The translations under genes and the position numbers were made by a program. From Chryseobacterium sp. SNU WT5 (GTDB lineage: Bacteria; Bacteroidota; Bacteroidia; Flavobacteriales; Weeksellaceae): DNA of 64,000 nt. The stretch is from the NCBI RefSeq assembly GCF_007362475.1, contig NZ_CP041687.1, positions 434,001-498,000 on the forward strand, written 5' to 3'. Numbering within the stretch: position 1 is the first letter of the stretch; each line of letters starts with the position of its first letter. Shown here one piece after another: positions 1-8,840 of the stretch. The notes beneath the pieces are model-generated. The model searched no databases. It saw only the letters and a program-made list of their open reading frames with translations, and had not been told where the DNA came from.

Positions 1-114
1 GAGATATTTCTTACCATTTTTTCCATAAATGTAAGAACCTGCGGCTTTTTCTACTTCAAAACCAGCCGCGAATTGGGTGGTTTGGGCTTGGTATTTAAAG
101 AAATCGTGTTGCAT
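1..114 (-). CDS. Class III aminotransferase, N-terminal fragment
   Basis: Only the first 38 codons are in the window; the gene runs off the left edge. The peptide begins MQHDFFKYQAQT and continues with AAGFEVEKAAGSYIYG, which resembles the N-terminus of the flavobacterial PLP-dependent 'aspartate aminotransferase family' (class III, acetylornithine/lysine aminotransferase-like), where a 'G-x-Y-I-Y-x-x-x-G-K-x-Y-L-D' segment precedes the cofactor domain. No catalytic residue is visible. The start ATG lies 6 bp after the stop of the upstream DinB-like gene on the same strand, so the two are probably co-transcribed. The substrate cannot be judged from this fragment. Confidence 0.6.
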   Translation of the reverse strand, partial: MQHDFFKYQAQTTQFAAGFEVEKAAGSYIYGKNGKKYL

Positions 115-120
115 TTTAGA

Positions 121-663
121 TTAGTGATTTATCAAGATTCTTTCGATCTGCATTAAATGTCTTAGGGTGTGATTATTTAAAAACATCAGCGTATCACCTA
201 ATTTAATTTTAATGAGTCTGGTAATAGAAATCTTAGTTTTAACCTTATTAAGGTCTATATTTTTTGAAGATTCCAATAAGCTTAAAAATTTATATTGATT
301 CGAAATGAATCTATCAATAGCGGATTTGTCAATTTTACTATTGATTGGATTTTTATCCTTTGAAGTTTTCATTTTATTAAGTTGTTCCCTTGGCGACATA
401 CTTTTCACAAAATATCCACCAATTAAGCCACTTTTAAATTTACGATTAAAGGTAGAATTCGATCCAGAAATTACTTTAGCAATTTCTGGAAGGTAAAAAT
501 CTGAGTATAAATTGAGATGTTCTAAGCATTCTAAAACACTCCAACATTCTGCATTATGTTTTCTATTTAACTCAAGGTTAGATTTTTTTCTCAAATCTTC
601 TGCGGTCAAAATATTAGAATGAGTTGACCTGATAATTTCTTCTAATAAAAATGTACTGTCCAT
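121..663 (-). CDS. DinB-like family protein
   Basis: This 180-residue protein has the size and shape of the DinB/YfiT-like four-helix bundle superfamily. The WSVLECLEHLNLY segment near residues 41-53 and the final helix NHTLRHLMQIERI (about 164-176) supply the usual three histidines (His49, His165, His169) that bind a divalent metal. Members include thiol-dependent transferases and damage-inducible proteins; the actual activity here is unknown. It sits 43 bp after the OstA-like gene and 6 bp before the aminotransferase, all on the minus strand, which suggests a Fur-OstA-DinB-aminotransferase transcription unit. Confidence 0.65.
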   Translation of the reverse strand: MDSTFLLEEIIRSTHSNILTAEDLRKKSNLELNRKHNAECWSVLECLEHLNLYSDFYLPEIAKVISGSNSTFNRKFKSGLIGGYFVKSMSPREQLNKMKTSKDKNPINSKIDKSAIDRFISNQYKFLSLLESSKNIDLNKVKTKISITRLIKIKLGDTLMFLNNHTLRHLMQIERILINH

Positions 664-706
664 TTATTAAACGTCTCTTATATTTGATAAAATGAGTCGC
701 CGAAAC

Positions 707-2443
707 TTATTTTCTAACCCTTTTAGGCTTCTGAGCTTCTTCCTTAACTTTCGCATCGTCGATTTTTTTCTGTGCTGCATTGTAGAGCACATCGTCCGAT
801 TGGTATTTAATTTCTTCATAATCGGGCGAATCAACAAATATATCGCGCCAGGTTCGCAGTCGGTCTTTGGTATTCCAGTTAAAATCGGGGAAAAATCTTT
901 GTTTAGAAGAAATCAAGCTCATTGGATAGGTGTCTACATTGGCTCCAATAGTACAGGAAATAATCTGTACTTTTCGGTCTTCAAATTCGGCCTCTATGGT
1001 GCCACATGTTGAAAGGGAAACGCCAATACGTTCCACTTCTTTTGTTTTCTCATTCTGGTCATCAGCGTAGGTAATGGCTTGTCCGTTCCCGATTACTTTG
1101 GCTAGTTTAACATCGTTTTTTTCGTAGTAAACCGTCATGAGCTTTCCTTTTACCTGATTGAATTCGTCTTTCATATTCAGCGAATCTGCCTTGCTGATGG
1201 CAAAGGCATTCCCAATCACGCGGAGAGAATCGATGAACTCATTTTCAGTATCGAAATAAGCTTCAATTTTGTCACCAGTTATTTGTTTCTCCCCACTCCA
1301 TGCAATCGGACTACCATCCAAATGCATGATTCCATCCGTTTCATTGAAACTTAATGAATCTGCCCTTACTTGGATGTTAGATTTGAACATTCGCGCTTTT
1401 TTGTAAGCACGTAGGAAACTTTTTTTCTTTAACGGATTTTTATCATCCAATTTTTGATATGCCAGAATTCGATCCGCAGAGAAATACATGGAATCCTTTT
1501 CGAGAATCTTTACTGCGTACGGTTTCTCCGTCATCATTGCAGAATCTTTCTTCTCATAAATTTCCCCGTAACCGCCTTTCATATAGCGCTTCTCCAAAGG
1601 ATCGCGTAGGGTTACATTTCCTTTTCCGGTACCGAAACCTGTGATTTGATTGAAATAAAGATCATCTCCCGTCAGAATTTTTCCATTATAATGAATTCTG
1701 GAATTTTTCTTAAGAAATACCTCTTTGGAATTCATGTTATAGGTCCCTTTCTCAGTATAAATAAGATTGCTGGGATTCTTTTTATTGGTAATAGTGGTTG
1801 CCCCGTTAAAAGTGGCTGTGTTGGTGTTTTGATTCTGAACAATATTTACGCCTTCAACGGTATATTCGGGATTATCAATCTTTACATTCCCTGTAAAATC
1901 GATTAATCTGCTGTTTAAATCATACGTCGCAACTTTGGTATACATCACATTTCCATCTTTAGTAATTGTACCTCCAGTATTGAAGTAAGCTTTATTGGAA
2001 AGTCGGTCGTAGTAAAGCGTCTCTGTCTTAATGGTTTGTCCGGGATCTGTTAATAAAACATTTTTTCGAGCAATACCCTTTTGTGTATTTCCGTCGTATT
2101 CCATTTCGCCAGAAGTAATTACAGAACCATCTGCATTTTGAAGTTTCACGTTTCCGATTGCTTTTACGAAATTCTGTTCTCTGTAGAAGATGACCTCGTC
2201 AGCCGTAAGAATAGAACCTTGATGCGAAAACTCAACATTTCCTGAAAAGAAAGGATTATCATCATATTTTCCTTTTACGACTCCAAATTCATCAGAATGA
2301 ATCAATTTCACTTTCTCCCCTTGCGAATTTTTTTTCGGATCTGTAAAAAATGGATCTTTCGTCGCAGGATCTTTCGGTTGCGTAGGGATTTGCGCAAAAA
2401 TATTGATACTTAGAAAGAGAAAAAAAATAAGAAACCCTTTCAT
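707..2443 (-). CDS. OstA-like LPS transport protein (LptA/OstA N-domain)
   Basis: This 578-residue secreted protein starts with a signal peptide (MKGFLIFFLFLSINIFAQ). Repeated beta-strand blocks such as 'FSGNVEFSHQGSILTADEVIFY', 'AIGNVKLQNADGSVITSGEM' and 'DFTGNVKIDNPEYTVEG' are typical of OstA/LptA-type beta-jellyroll repeats that shield the lipid part of LPS while it crosses the periplasm. It is much longer than E. coli LptA (about 185 residues) and matches the long Bacteroidota 'OstA-like protein'. The C-terminus is lysine-rich. Its ATG overlaps the last base of the upstream Fur-family gene (TAATG), indicating translational coupling. A role in outer-membrane LPS assembly is inferred from the family. 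Confidence 0.8.
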   Translation of the reverse strand: MKGFLIFFLFLSINIFAQIPTQPKDPATKDPFFTDPKKNSQGEKVKLIHSDEFGVVKGKYDDNPFFSGNVEFSHQGSILTADEVIFYREQNFVKAIGNVKLQNADGSVITSGEMEYDGNTQKGIARKNVLLTDPGQTIKTETLYYDRLSNKAYFNTGGTITKDGNVMYTKVATYDLNSRLIDFTGNVKIDNPEYTVEGVNIVQNQNTNTATFNGATTITNKKNPSNLIYTEKGTYNMNSKEVFLKKNSRIHYNGKILTGDDLYFNQITGFGTGKGNVTLRDPLEKRYMKGGYGEIYEKKDSAMMTEKPYAVKILEKDSMYFSADRILAYQKLDDKNPLKKKSFLRAYKKARMFKSNIQVRADSLSFNETDGIMHLDGSPIAWSGEKQITGDKIEAYFDTENEFIDSLRVIGNAFAISKADSLNMKDEFNQVKGKLMTVYYEKNDVKLAKVIGNGQAITYADDQNEKTKEVERIGVSLSTCGTIEAEFEDRKVQIISCTIGANVDTYPMSLISSKQRFFPDFNWNTKDRLRTWRDIFVDSPDYEEIKYQSDDVLYNAAQKKIDDAKVKEEAQKPKRVRK

Positions 2444-2916
2444 TAATCCTTTTTAGTTCCGTAAAAATAAAGTGAGTGCGAATCAATATTGACCCCAAAA
2501 GTCTGTTCAATTGATTCTTTAATTCCTTGAATTCTTGGATCACAAAATTCAATAATTTCCTGAATCTCCTTATCTGAATCCTTTTTATAGATCACTAAAT
2601 GATCGTGTTGCTTATCAAAATAGGATTTTTCGTAAGAAGAAGAAGTCATGGTTTTTTCTCCAAACTGATGCTTTCTAATCAATCCGGCATCCAGAAAAAT
2701 CTCTATGGTATTGTAAATGGTCGCTTTGGAAACATGGTATTTCTTCTGCATCATCAAGAGATACAAATCATCAACATTAAAATGATGTTCCATGTTGTAG
2801 ATTTCTTCTAAAATAGTATAGCGTTCGGGCGTGTTTCTAAAACCTTTCTGCTGAAGGTATTGTCGTAGAACTTCCTTTATAGTTGCGATATTGAGATCCT
2901 TCTGTTTAACGTCCAT
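2443..2916 (-). CDS. Fur-family transcriptional regulator
   Basis: The 157-residue protein has a winged-helix domain at about residues 15-85 (GFRNTPERYTILEEIY, then HHFNVDDLYLLM and VSKATIYNTIEIFLDAGLI) and a short dimerisation domain with a His-Asp-His motif at residues 104-106, as in Fur/PerR/Zur proteins. The CXXC pairs that form the structural zinc site in many Fur proteins are absent; only one cysteine (Cys125) is seen. It is the first gene of the OstA operon and overlaps that gene by one base. A TAnnTTTG box (TAAATTTG at 2933-2940) lies 16 bp upstream of the start. Which metal or signal it senses is unknown. Confidence 0.85.
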   Translation of the reverse strand: MDVKQKDLNIATIKEVLRQYLQQKGFRNTPERYTILEEIYNMEHHFNVDDLYLLMMQKKYHVSKATIYNTIEIFLDAGLIRKHQFGEKTMTSSSYEKSYFDKQHDHLVIYKKDSDKEIQEIIEFCDPRIQGIKESIEQTFGVNIDSHSLYFYGTKKD

Positions 2917-2932
2917 TTAAAATAATTATCTA

Positions 2933-2940
2933 CAAATTTA
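2933..2940 (-). promoter_or_regulatory. Predicted -7 promoter box of the Fur/OstA unit
   Basis: Reading the minus strand gives TAAATTTG, a match to the Bacteroidota -7 consensus TAnnTTTG, 16 bp before the Fur-family ATG. No clear -33 TTTG element was seen, so this rests on the -7 box and its position. Confidence 0.45.
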
Positions 2941-2991
2941 TCGAATTTTTAATTAACGAAGTATTCTAAAACCGTGCTAAGATTTTACTGC

Positions 2992-4977
2992 TTAAGAATC
3001 ATATCGACGGAATTCTACCTGCTGAATCTTTTTGCTGAGTACCTTTTGATCAAGCAAAGGCGCCGATTCTACCACAACATTATGTGAGGAAATCCCCCAT
3101 GCTTTGAAATCATCACTTCCGATATATTTTACAAAGTTGTAAATATTAAGGGTGATCTTCTCTTTTACATTAAGTAAAGTATCATTAATGTAGGTATTAT
3201 CAATAATCACATATTTCAAATCCGGTGGAACATTATAATGTCGTAATGAAGGGTGACTGCTTCGTGAAGGAATACTTCCCTCTTCCATCATGTCCTCTAA
3301 AACCTGGTCAAAATAATCATTGATTCTACGATCTACTTTAAATCCAAGCATAAAATTAATACGGTAAATAGTTCCGGGCATAATTTCATCAATGGTATAT
3401 TTAAAGCTGTAAGGATCTTCCTGATTGGTAATTTTGAGAATGAAATAATGATCTGCTCTTTTGGGTTGTTTGCGTAAAATGGAGTAAATAATTTTTGCTT
3501 CTACCTCATCCTGTCTTTTTGCACGACTCAAAAAAGCAAGATTTGTCGCATATTTCGGAATGGTCTCATCCAGTTTAAGCTCTTTAATTACCGGAACATA
3601 TTTATCTAACTTCACAAATTTCAAGAACTTTGCTTTGATGAGTCTCCCATTGTACCAAGCGTACATACAAACTGCTATAAACCCTCCCAATACCATTGTT
3701 AACCAACCTCCGTCGAAAAATTTAATAACATTTGCATAGAAAAAGCCCAATTCAATAAAAAGATAAACTGCAATAAATCCAAATGCAAAAACTCGAGTTG
3801 CTTTATTTCTACTGAGCCAGAAAAAGAGAAGTACCGTCGTCATTAACATCGTGATCGTTATGGTTAAACCATACGCAGCTTCCATTGCTTCCGATTTCTG
3901 AAAATAGATCACCACGATAAAACACAAAAACATCAAACCCCAATTGATTCTTGGAATATACATTTGACCTTTAATCCCTGATGGATAATCAATTTGTTGA
4001 TTGGGCCAAAAGGTAGTAGACATCGCTTCCGAAAACATGGTAAATGAACCTGTAATAACCGACTGACTTGCAATAATCGCTGCAGCAGTTGCTAATATAA
4101 CTCCTGGCAAAATAGCCCATTCCGGCATGATGCCAAAAATTGGATTGATACCTTCTGAAACCTTTAATGGATTGTCCAAAAGCCAGGCACCCTGACCTAA
4201 ATAATTCAGAATCAACATGGTTTTTACAAAAATCCAGCTCATCTGTATATTCCTTTTTCCGCAATGCCCCAAGTCAGAATAAAGTGCCTCTGCTCCAGTA
4301 GTACAAAGGAATACCGCCCCCATTATGACAATGGCACTAGGCGAGTGAGTTATTAAATTATAAGCGTAATAGGGATTAAATGCTTTTAAAATTTCGACAT
4401 GATCAACAATATGTATCGATCCAAATATTCCTAACGTTAAAAACCAAACCACCATGACCGGTCCAAAAAGTTTCCCAATAGAGGCTGTCCCAAATTGTTG
4501 AACGATAAAAACGATTGCTAAAATAATAAGAGTTATGCCTACAACTGGAGTATGGGGTGAGAATATTTTTAAGCCTTCTACAGCAGACATTACGGTTAAA
4601 GAGGGGGTAATAATGCTATCTGCAACTAAAGTTGAAGCTCCAATAATGGCAATCACATAGAGCCACTTCTTCTTTAATTTTTTTACGAGCGAGTACAAAG
4701 AAAGAATTCCACCTTCTCCGTTATTATCAGCTCGCAAAGCGATAATTACATACTTTACGGTAGTTTGCAAAGTTAGTGTCCAGATGATGCAGGATAGTGC
4801 TCCTTCTATATATTCATCAAACGGTAAATTTCCCGTTCCATGTCGTGCATTCACAATTGCCTTCATGACATAAAGCGGTGAAGTTCCAATATCTCCAAAG
4901 ACAATTCCCAAGGAGACCAAAACCCCAATTGCGGTGAGCTTTTTCGTATCGAAATGTGATGAAACAGTTTGTGACAT
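2992..4977 (-). CDS. kup: Kup-family potassium uptake protein
   Basis: This 661-residue integral membrane protein has the Kup/HAK/KT signature near its N-terminus, GVLVSLGIVFGDIGTSPLYV, about 12 hydrophobic segments in the first 430 residues, and a hydrophilic cytoplasmic C-terminal domain of about 200 residues. The family imports K+ in symport with H+. Further family segments are RADNNGEGGILSLYSL and TGAEALYSDLGHCGKRNIQMSW. The length is close to the usual 620-660. The start is supported by a TATCTTTG box (4997-5004) 19 bp upstream. It is monocistronic: the Fur gene follows after 75 bp, and a hairpin lies upstream at 5043-5067. Confidence 0.93.
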   Translation of the reverse strand: MSQTVSSHFDTKKLTAIGVLVSLGIVFGDIGTSPLYVMKAIVNARHGTGNLPFDEYIEGALSCIIWTLTLQTTVKYVIIALRADNNGEGGILSLYSLVKKLKKKWLYVIAIIGASTLVADSIITPSLTVMSAVEGLKIFSPHTPVVGITLIILAIVFIVQQFGTASIGKLFGPVMVVWFLTLGIFGSIHIVDHVEILKAFNPYYAYNLITHSPSAIVIMGAVFLCTTGAEALYSDLGHCGKRNIQMSWIFVKTMLILNYLGQGAWLLDNPLKVSEGINPIFGIMPEWAILPGVILATAAAIIASQSVITGSFTMFSEAMSTTFWPNQQIDYPSGIKGQMYIPRINWGLMFLCFIVVIYFQKSEAMEAAYGLTITITMLMTTVLLFFWLSRNKATRVFAFGFIAVYLFIELGFFYANVIKFFDGGWLTMVLGGFIAVCMYAWYNGRLIKAKFLKFVKLDKYVPVIKELKLDETIPKYATNLAFLSRAKRQDEVEAKIIYSILRKQPKRADHYFILKITNQEDPYSFKYTIDEIMPGTIYRINFMLGFKVDRRINDYFDQVLEDMMEEGSIPSRSSHPSLRHYNVPPDLKYVIIDNTYINDTLLNVKEKITLNIYNFVKYIGSDDFKAWGISSHNVVVESAPLLDQKVLSKKIQQVEFRRYDS

Positions 4978-5042
4978 GAATTGTAAAAAATTTCGTCAAA
5001 GATATATTATTATGCTCGTGTTCTTATAACTATTTATAAATG

Positions 5043-5067
5043 AAAAAACTCTCTTTCGAGAGTTTTT
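5043..5067 (-). terminator. Rho-independent terminator after pdhB
   Basis: An ACTCTC/GAGAGT stem with a TTTC loop is flanked by A- and T-runs on both sides, so it could terminate in either direction. It lies 6 bp past the pyruvate dehydrogenase E1 beta stop on the minus strand. Confidence 0.75.
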
Positions 5068-5072
5068 ATCTA

Positions 5073-6056
5073 TTAAGCTTTAATGTAAAGTGCTTTTTTG
5101 ATTTCTTCTTTTACGTTCTCTAATTTTGGAAACCAGTCTGCAAAAAGTGGTGCAGAATAAGGTGCTGGAGCATCTGGAGTGGTAATTCTTTTAATTGGAG
5201 CATCTAAAAAATCAAACGCTTTTTGTTGAACCATATATGCAATCTCAGTTGCGATTGAACCAAGTGGCCAAGCTTCTTCTAAAATAACAAGTCTATTGGT
5301 TTTCTTTACTGATGCCAAGATCGTATCATAATCCAAAGGACGAACCGTTCTTAAATCAATAACTTCTACAGAAATTCCTTCTTTTTCCAAATCTTCTGCT
5401 GCCTGGATCGCCAATTTCATAATTTTACCGAAAGAAACCAAAGTAACGTCCTTACCTTCTTTTTTAATATCGGCTTTTCCTATTGGAAGGTAATATTCTT
5501 CTTCTGGAATTTCCATTTTGTCACCATACATTTGTTCAGACTCCATGAATATTACAGGATCGTTATCTTGAATTGCTGATTTTAATAATCCTTTTGCATC
5601 ATATGGATTTGATGGGACCACTACTTTTAAACCAGGGATATTTGCAAACCACGACTCTAAAGCCTGTGAATGCGTAGCTCCTAACTGACCTGCAGAGGCT
5701 GTTGGGCCACGGAAAACAATAGGGCAATTCCATTGCCCACCACTCATTTGGCGAATTTTTGCTGCATTATTAATAATCTGGTCGATTCCAACCATACAGA
5801 AATTAAAAGTCATATACTCTACAATCGGACGATTACCATTCATAGCTGATCCTACTGCAATTCCGGTAAATCCCAGTTCTGCAATGGGAGTATCAATAAC
5901 TCTTTTAGCACCGAATTCATCAAGCATTCCTTTAGAAGCTTTATAAGCACCATTATATTCTGCAACTTCTTCACCCATTAAATAAATGGCTTGATCTTTT
6001 CGCATTTCTTCGCTCATTGCTTGCGCAATCACTTCTCTAAAAGTATATTCCTTCAT
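5073..6056 (-). CDS. pdhB: Pyruvate dehydrogenase E1 component, beta subunit
   Basis: The 327-residue protein matches the transketolase-like beta subunit of the E1 component that decarboxylates pyruvate with thiamine diphosphate and passes the acetyl group to E2 lipoate. Recognisable segments are the N-terminal MGEEVAEYNGAYKASKGM, RVIDTPIAELGFTGIAVG, GPTASAGQLGATHSQ and the C-terminal LRTVRPLDYDTILASVKKTNRLVILEEAWPLG. It has the usual length. No alpha subunit, E2 or E3 gene is adjacent, so E1 alpha must be encoded elsewhere. A TACTTTTG box (6079-6086) lies 22 bp upstream, and a strong terminator follows. Confidence 0.92.
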   Translation of the reverse strand: MKEYTFREVIAQAMSEEMRKDQAIYLMGEEVAEYNGAYKASKGMLDEFGAKRVIDTPIAELGFTGIAVGSAMNGNRPIVEYMTFNFCMVGIDQIINNAAKIRQMSGGQWNCPIVFRGPTASAGQLGATHSQALESWFANIPGLKVVVPSNPYDAKGLLKSAIQDNDPVIFMESEQMYGDKMEIPEEEYYLPIGKADIKKEGKDVTLVSFGKIMKLAIQAAEDLEKEGISVEVIDLRTVRPLDYDTILASVKKTNRLVILEEAWPLGSIATEIAYMVQQKAFDFLDAPIKRITTPDAPAPYSAPLFADWFPKLENVKEEIKKALYIKA

Positions 6057-6122
6057 AATCTGTTAAAAAATTAAAGTACAAAAGTAAAGATTTTTTCGCA
6101 AATCACAGTAATTTGGTCCAGT

Positions 6123-6149
6123 AAAAAAGCACCTCAATTAAGGTGCTTT
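6123..6149 (-). terminator. Terminator after the DUF2147 gene
   Basis: An AAGCACCT/AGGTGCTT stem with a CAATTA loop ends in six T residues on the minus strand, 22 bp past the DUF2147 stop. Confidence 0.8.
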
Positions 6150-6171
6150 CTGTTTATATTTATGTAAAATA

Positions 6172-6591
6172 TTATTTTACGGCATTCCAAGTTTGCGTTC
6201 TTCCAATTAAAGAAAATCCAACATAACCTCTTACATTCAGTTTATCACCATCACGGGTGATGTTACATTTGTAAGTTTTTCCAGTTTTAGGATCTGTAAT
6301 CGTTCCACCTGTAAATTCAGAACCTTCTTTTTTCATGCCTCGGATCACTTCCATTCCTAAGATCGGCTTATTTTTACGATCATCTTTACAATCTGTGCAA
6401 TTAGCATTGGCAGGTTTAATCAAAAGCTGAACGACTTTACCGTAGTACTTACCATCTGATTTTTTGCTAATTTCTACAATTGATTTTGCCTGTCCAGTTT
6501 CGTCGTCAATGGTTTTCCATTTTCCTTCGATTTGAGCATTAGACAAAGTTGCCATAAGTAAAGCAGCGAAAGAGAAAAGTATTTTTTTCAT
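6172..6591 (-). CDS. DUF2147 domain secreted protein
   Basis: The 139-residue protein has a cleavable signal peptide (MKKILFSFAALLMATLSNAQ) and then the DUF2147 pattern: IEGKWKTIDDETGQAKSIVEI, a 'GKYYGKVVQL' strand, a CTDCKDDRKNKPILGMEVI segment with two cysteines, and the end YVGFSLIGRTQTWNAVK. DUF2147 proteins are small periplasmic lipocalin-like beta proteins without an assigned reaction. It is flanked by a terminator downstream and the sulfatase gene upstream, so it is probably transcribed alone. No clear promoter box was seen upstream. Confidence 0.85.
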   Translation of the reverse strand: MKKILFSFAALLMATLSNAQIEGKWKTIDDETGQAKSIVEISKKSDGKYYGKVVQLLIKPANANCTDCKDDRKNKPILGMEVIRGMKKEGSEFTGGTITDPKTGKTYKCNITRDGDKLNVRGYVGFSLIGRTQTWNAVK

Positions 6592-6723
6592 TTTATAATA
6601 TTTTTTAATTATTGATTGGATAAAAGTAATTAAAAAAAGTTAAATCACAATTATTTAACTATTCATGTCATAATTCATACCACTTTCGCATTTTTGCAAA
6701 AACAGTCTAAAGGATGGAGATCT

Positions 6724-8649
6724 CTAATTAAGCATTCTATTGATGACCCGGTTCATATAATCCTGATACCAAGCTTTGCATTTCAGCATCCCTTTTTCTA
6801 CTTCTGAACTATTCAGTTTGCCAATAAGATTCTTCTCTAATGATTTATCTAAAATATCGTAAATCCCAGTAATGTCTTTTCCATTAAATAGATAAATATA
6901 ATTTCCAATAATAAACTGTTCATTGATAGAATCAGAATTAACGATCATGTAATCTTCCTTTTTATCAGAAACCAAACTCCTACCCCAACTTCTAATTTTT
7001 TTATTGTACCCCATTAAATCTGCTAAAGTGGGATAAATATCCATTTGTTGAGCAGGTTCTTTAATTTCTCCCTTCAACTGATATTTAGGATTAGCCGAAT
7101 AAAACATAATTGGAATTGCAGCTCTATTGATCGCCTTTTCATATTCCGGATAGGCTGTTTGATTGGTGTGATCAGCTACGAAAACAAATATTGTATTATT
7201 AAACCACGGCATTTTTTTAGCAGTTTCAAAAAATTCTTTCAAAGCAAAATCTGTATAACCGATTGGTTCATGAATTTCCAGCGGACCTTTTTTAAATTTC
7301 CCTTGGTATTTTTCAGGAATTTTAAAAGGATGGTGTGATGAGACTGAAAACAAAGTAGCCATAAATGGACTTTTTTTCTTGTTTAAAGTATTTGCAAAAT
7401 ACTGAAAGAAAGGTTCATCCCAAATGCCCCACATCCCATCGAAATCCGCATCGTTGTTATATTCCGTCTTTCCGTAATAATTTTTGAAGCCAAGGATATT
7501 TCCAAATCCTAAAAAGCCCATTGATCCATTTGGTGCACCATGAAAAAACGATGTATCATAACCCATGTCATTCGATACTGAAACGATTGACTGAATGTTC
7601 TGATTAGAAAAAGGAGAACTTGTAAAGGCATCTTTTAAACTCGGTATTCCTGCTAAAACAGAGCTCATCCCATGAATCGATTGTCTTCCATTGGCAAAGG
7701 CATTGGTTGCTATTAAACTATGAGCGGCCAAACTATCAAAGAATGGCGTGTAGGAAACAAAGTTTTTAATATTGGTTTCTTTATTAAAAGCACCCGAATA
7801 TTCTTTACTAAAACTTTCAAGAATAAAAATCACAACATTGGGTTTCGGTTTAACTTCTTCACGAATATATAATTTGTACGGATGAATATTTTCATCAATA
7901 AATTTTTCATCTACAAAATGAACTTCCTCAAAATTATTGGTATTAATGGTTCTAAAAAAAGAGAAAACGCTGTTGAGTACAACATTAGCTTGTACCGGTT
8001 TTGTAATATGGCGGTTGGCATCCACCAAATTAATCGGGCGCGTTGAATGTTTAAAATCACCACGAATTCCACCCACAACAAGTAAAGCCGTTAAGCATAA
8101 CGTTACCACCGAAAAGATAAAATAAGGAACTAATTTTATGGGTTTATGAATTTTTACCTTAACTTTTTTATACAGAAAAATCCACAGTATCATCAATGCA
8201 ATAAACCAAACGATGACGAGCGGATGTTCTATTACTGAAACGGTAAAAACTTTACCTATATTACTTTCATGCTGGGCAACATTAATAGCAGCACTTGTTA
8301 AACGTGCTTGCGAAAATCTAAAGTACACGAAATCCCCGAAATTCATCGCGTAGGCAACTCCATTGGTAATAAAATAGATAAAAAATAAAATCTTTTGATA
8401 GATCTTCTTTGTATTAATAATTACCGGAATAATACTTAGCAATATAAACAAGGCATTTACATATAGAATTGCAGTGGTATCAAAAGCAAATCCACGATAG
8501 GCCAAATTCAGATATTCACTAATGCCATCAACCGGAATCAAATTTTTATTAAAAAACCAAAAGAGCAGTCGGGCGATCTGGTAAAAAATGTACGCCAAAA
8601 ATAAACGATAAATTAAAACGAAAATTTCTTGAAATCTAAATTCTTTCAT
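6724..8649 (-). CDS. LTA synthase-like membrane sulfatase / phosphoglycerol transferase
   Basis: About five transmembrane helices occupy the first 195 residues and an extracytoplasmic alkaline-phosphatase/sulfatase-fold domain follows from about residue 268. Visible motifs are NVVIFILESFSKE (Glu278, predicted metal ligand), NGRQSIHGM (Ser324, at the place of the catalytic Thr/Ser of LtaS/MdoB) and FVFVADHTNQ. The family moves phosphoglycerol or phosphoethanolamine groups onto envelope glycans; a Gram-negative host makes true lipoteichoic acid unlikely. A TTG codon nine residues upstream (8676) would sit inside the promoter box TAAATTTGC (8673-8681), so the ATG at 8649 is preferred (641 residues). 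Confidence 0.8.
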   Translation of the reverse strand: MKEFRFQEIFVLIYRLFLAYIFYQIARLLFWFFNKNLIPVDGISEYLNLAYRGFAFDTTAILYVNALFILLSIIPVIINTKKIYQKILFFIYFITNGVAYAMNFGDFVYFRFSQARLTSAAINVAQHESNIGKVFTVSVIEHPLVIVWFIALMILWIFLYKKVKVKIHKPIKLVPYFIFSVVTLCLTALLVVGGIRGDFKHSTRPINLVDANRHITKPVQANVVLNSVFSFFRTINTNNFEEVHFVDEKFIDENIHPYKLYIREEVKPKPNVVIFILESFSKEYSGAFNKETNIKNFVSYTPFFDSLAAHSLIATNAFANGRQSIHGMSSVLAGIPSLKDAFTSSPFSNQNIQSIVSVSNDMGYDTSFFHGAPNGSMGFLGFGNILGFKNYYGKTEYNNDADFDGMWGIWDEPFFQYFANTLNKKKSPFMATLFSVSSHHPFKIPEKYQGKFKKGPLEIHEPIGYTDFALKEFFETAKKMPWFNNTIFVFVADHTNQTAYPEYEKAINRAAIPIMFYSANPKYQLKGEIKEPAQQMDIYPTLADLMGYNKKIRSWGRSLVSDKKEDYMIVNSDSINEQFIIGNYIYLFNGKDITGIYDILDKSLEKNLIGKLNSSEVEKGMLKCKAWYQDYMNRVINRMLN

Positions 8650-8840
8650 CAAAGGTTCTGTAAAATGATGATGCAAATTTACATTATTTTACTTTTTTAA
8701 CGAGAAAGTAACTTTAACTCCAAAAAAGGAAATGCAAATTTTAATAAAAACCTTACTTTTGTTTTTGTTAAACATCAAAATGAAAGTTTTCCATTACAAT
8801 ATGGATTTTTGATGCTTCACAGGAAATTTAAAATGTAGAA

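Noticed and set aside
51..114. Attempt to name the left-edge aminotransferase exactly
   Set aside because: Only 38 residues are visible and none of the PLP-binding motifs, so the substrate cannot be given.
8650..8676. TTG start nine codons upstream for the sulfatase
   Set aside because: The TTG falls inside the predicted -7 box TAAATTTGC, so it would not be transcribed; the ATG at 8649 gives a normal N-terminus.
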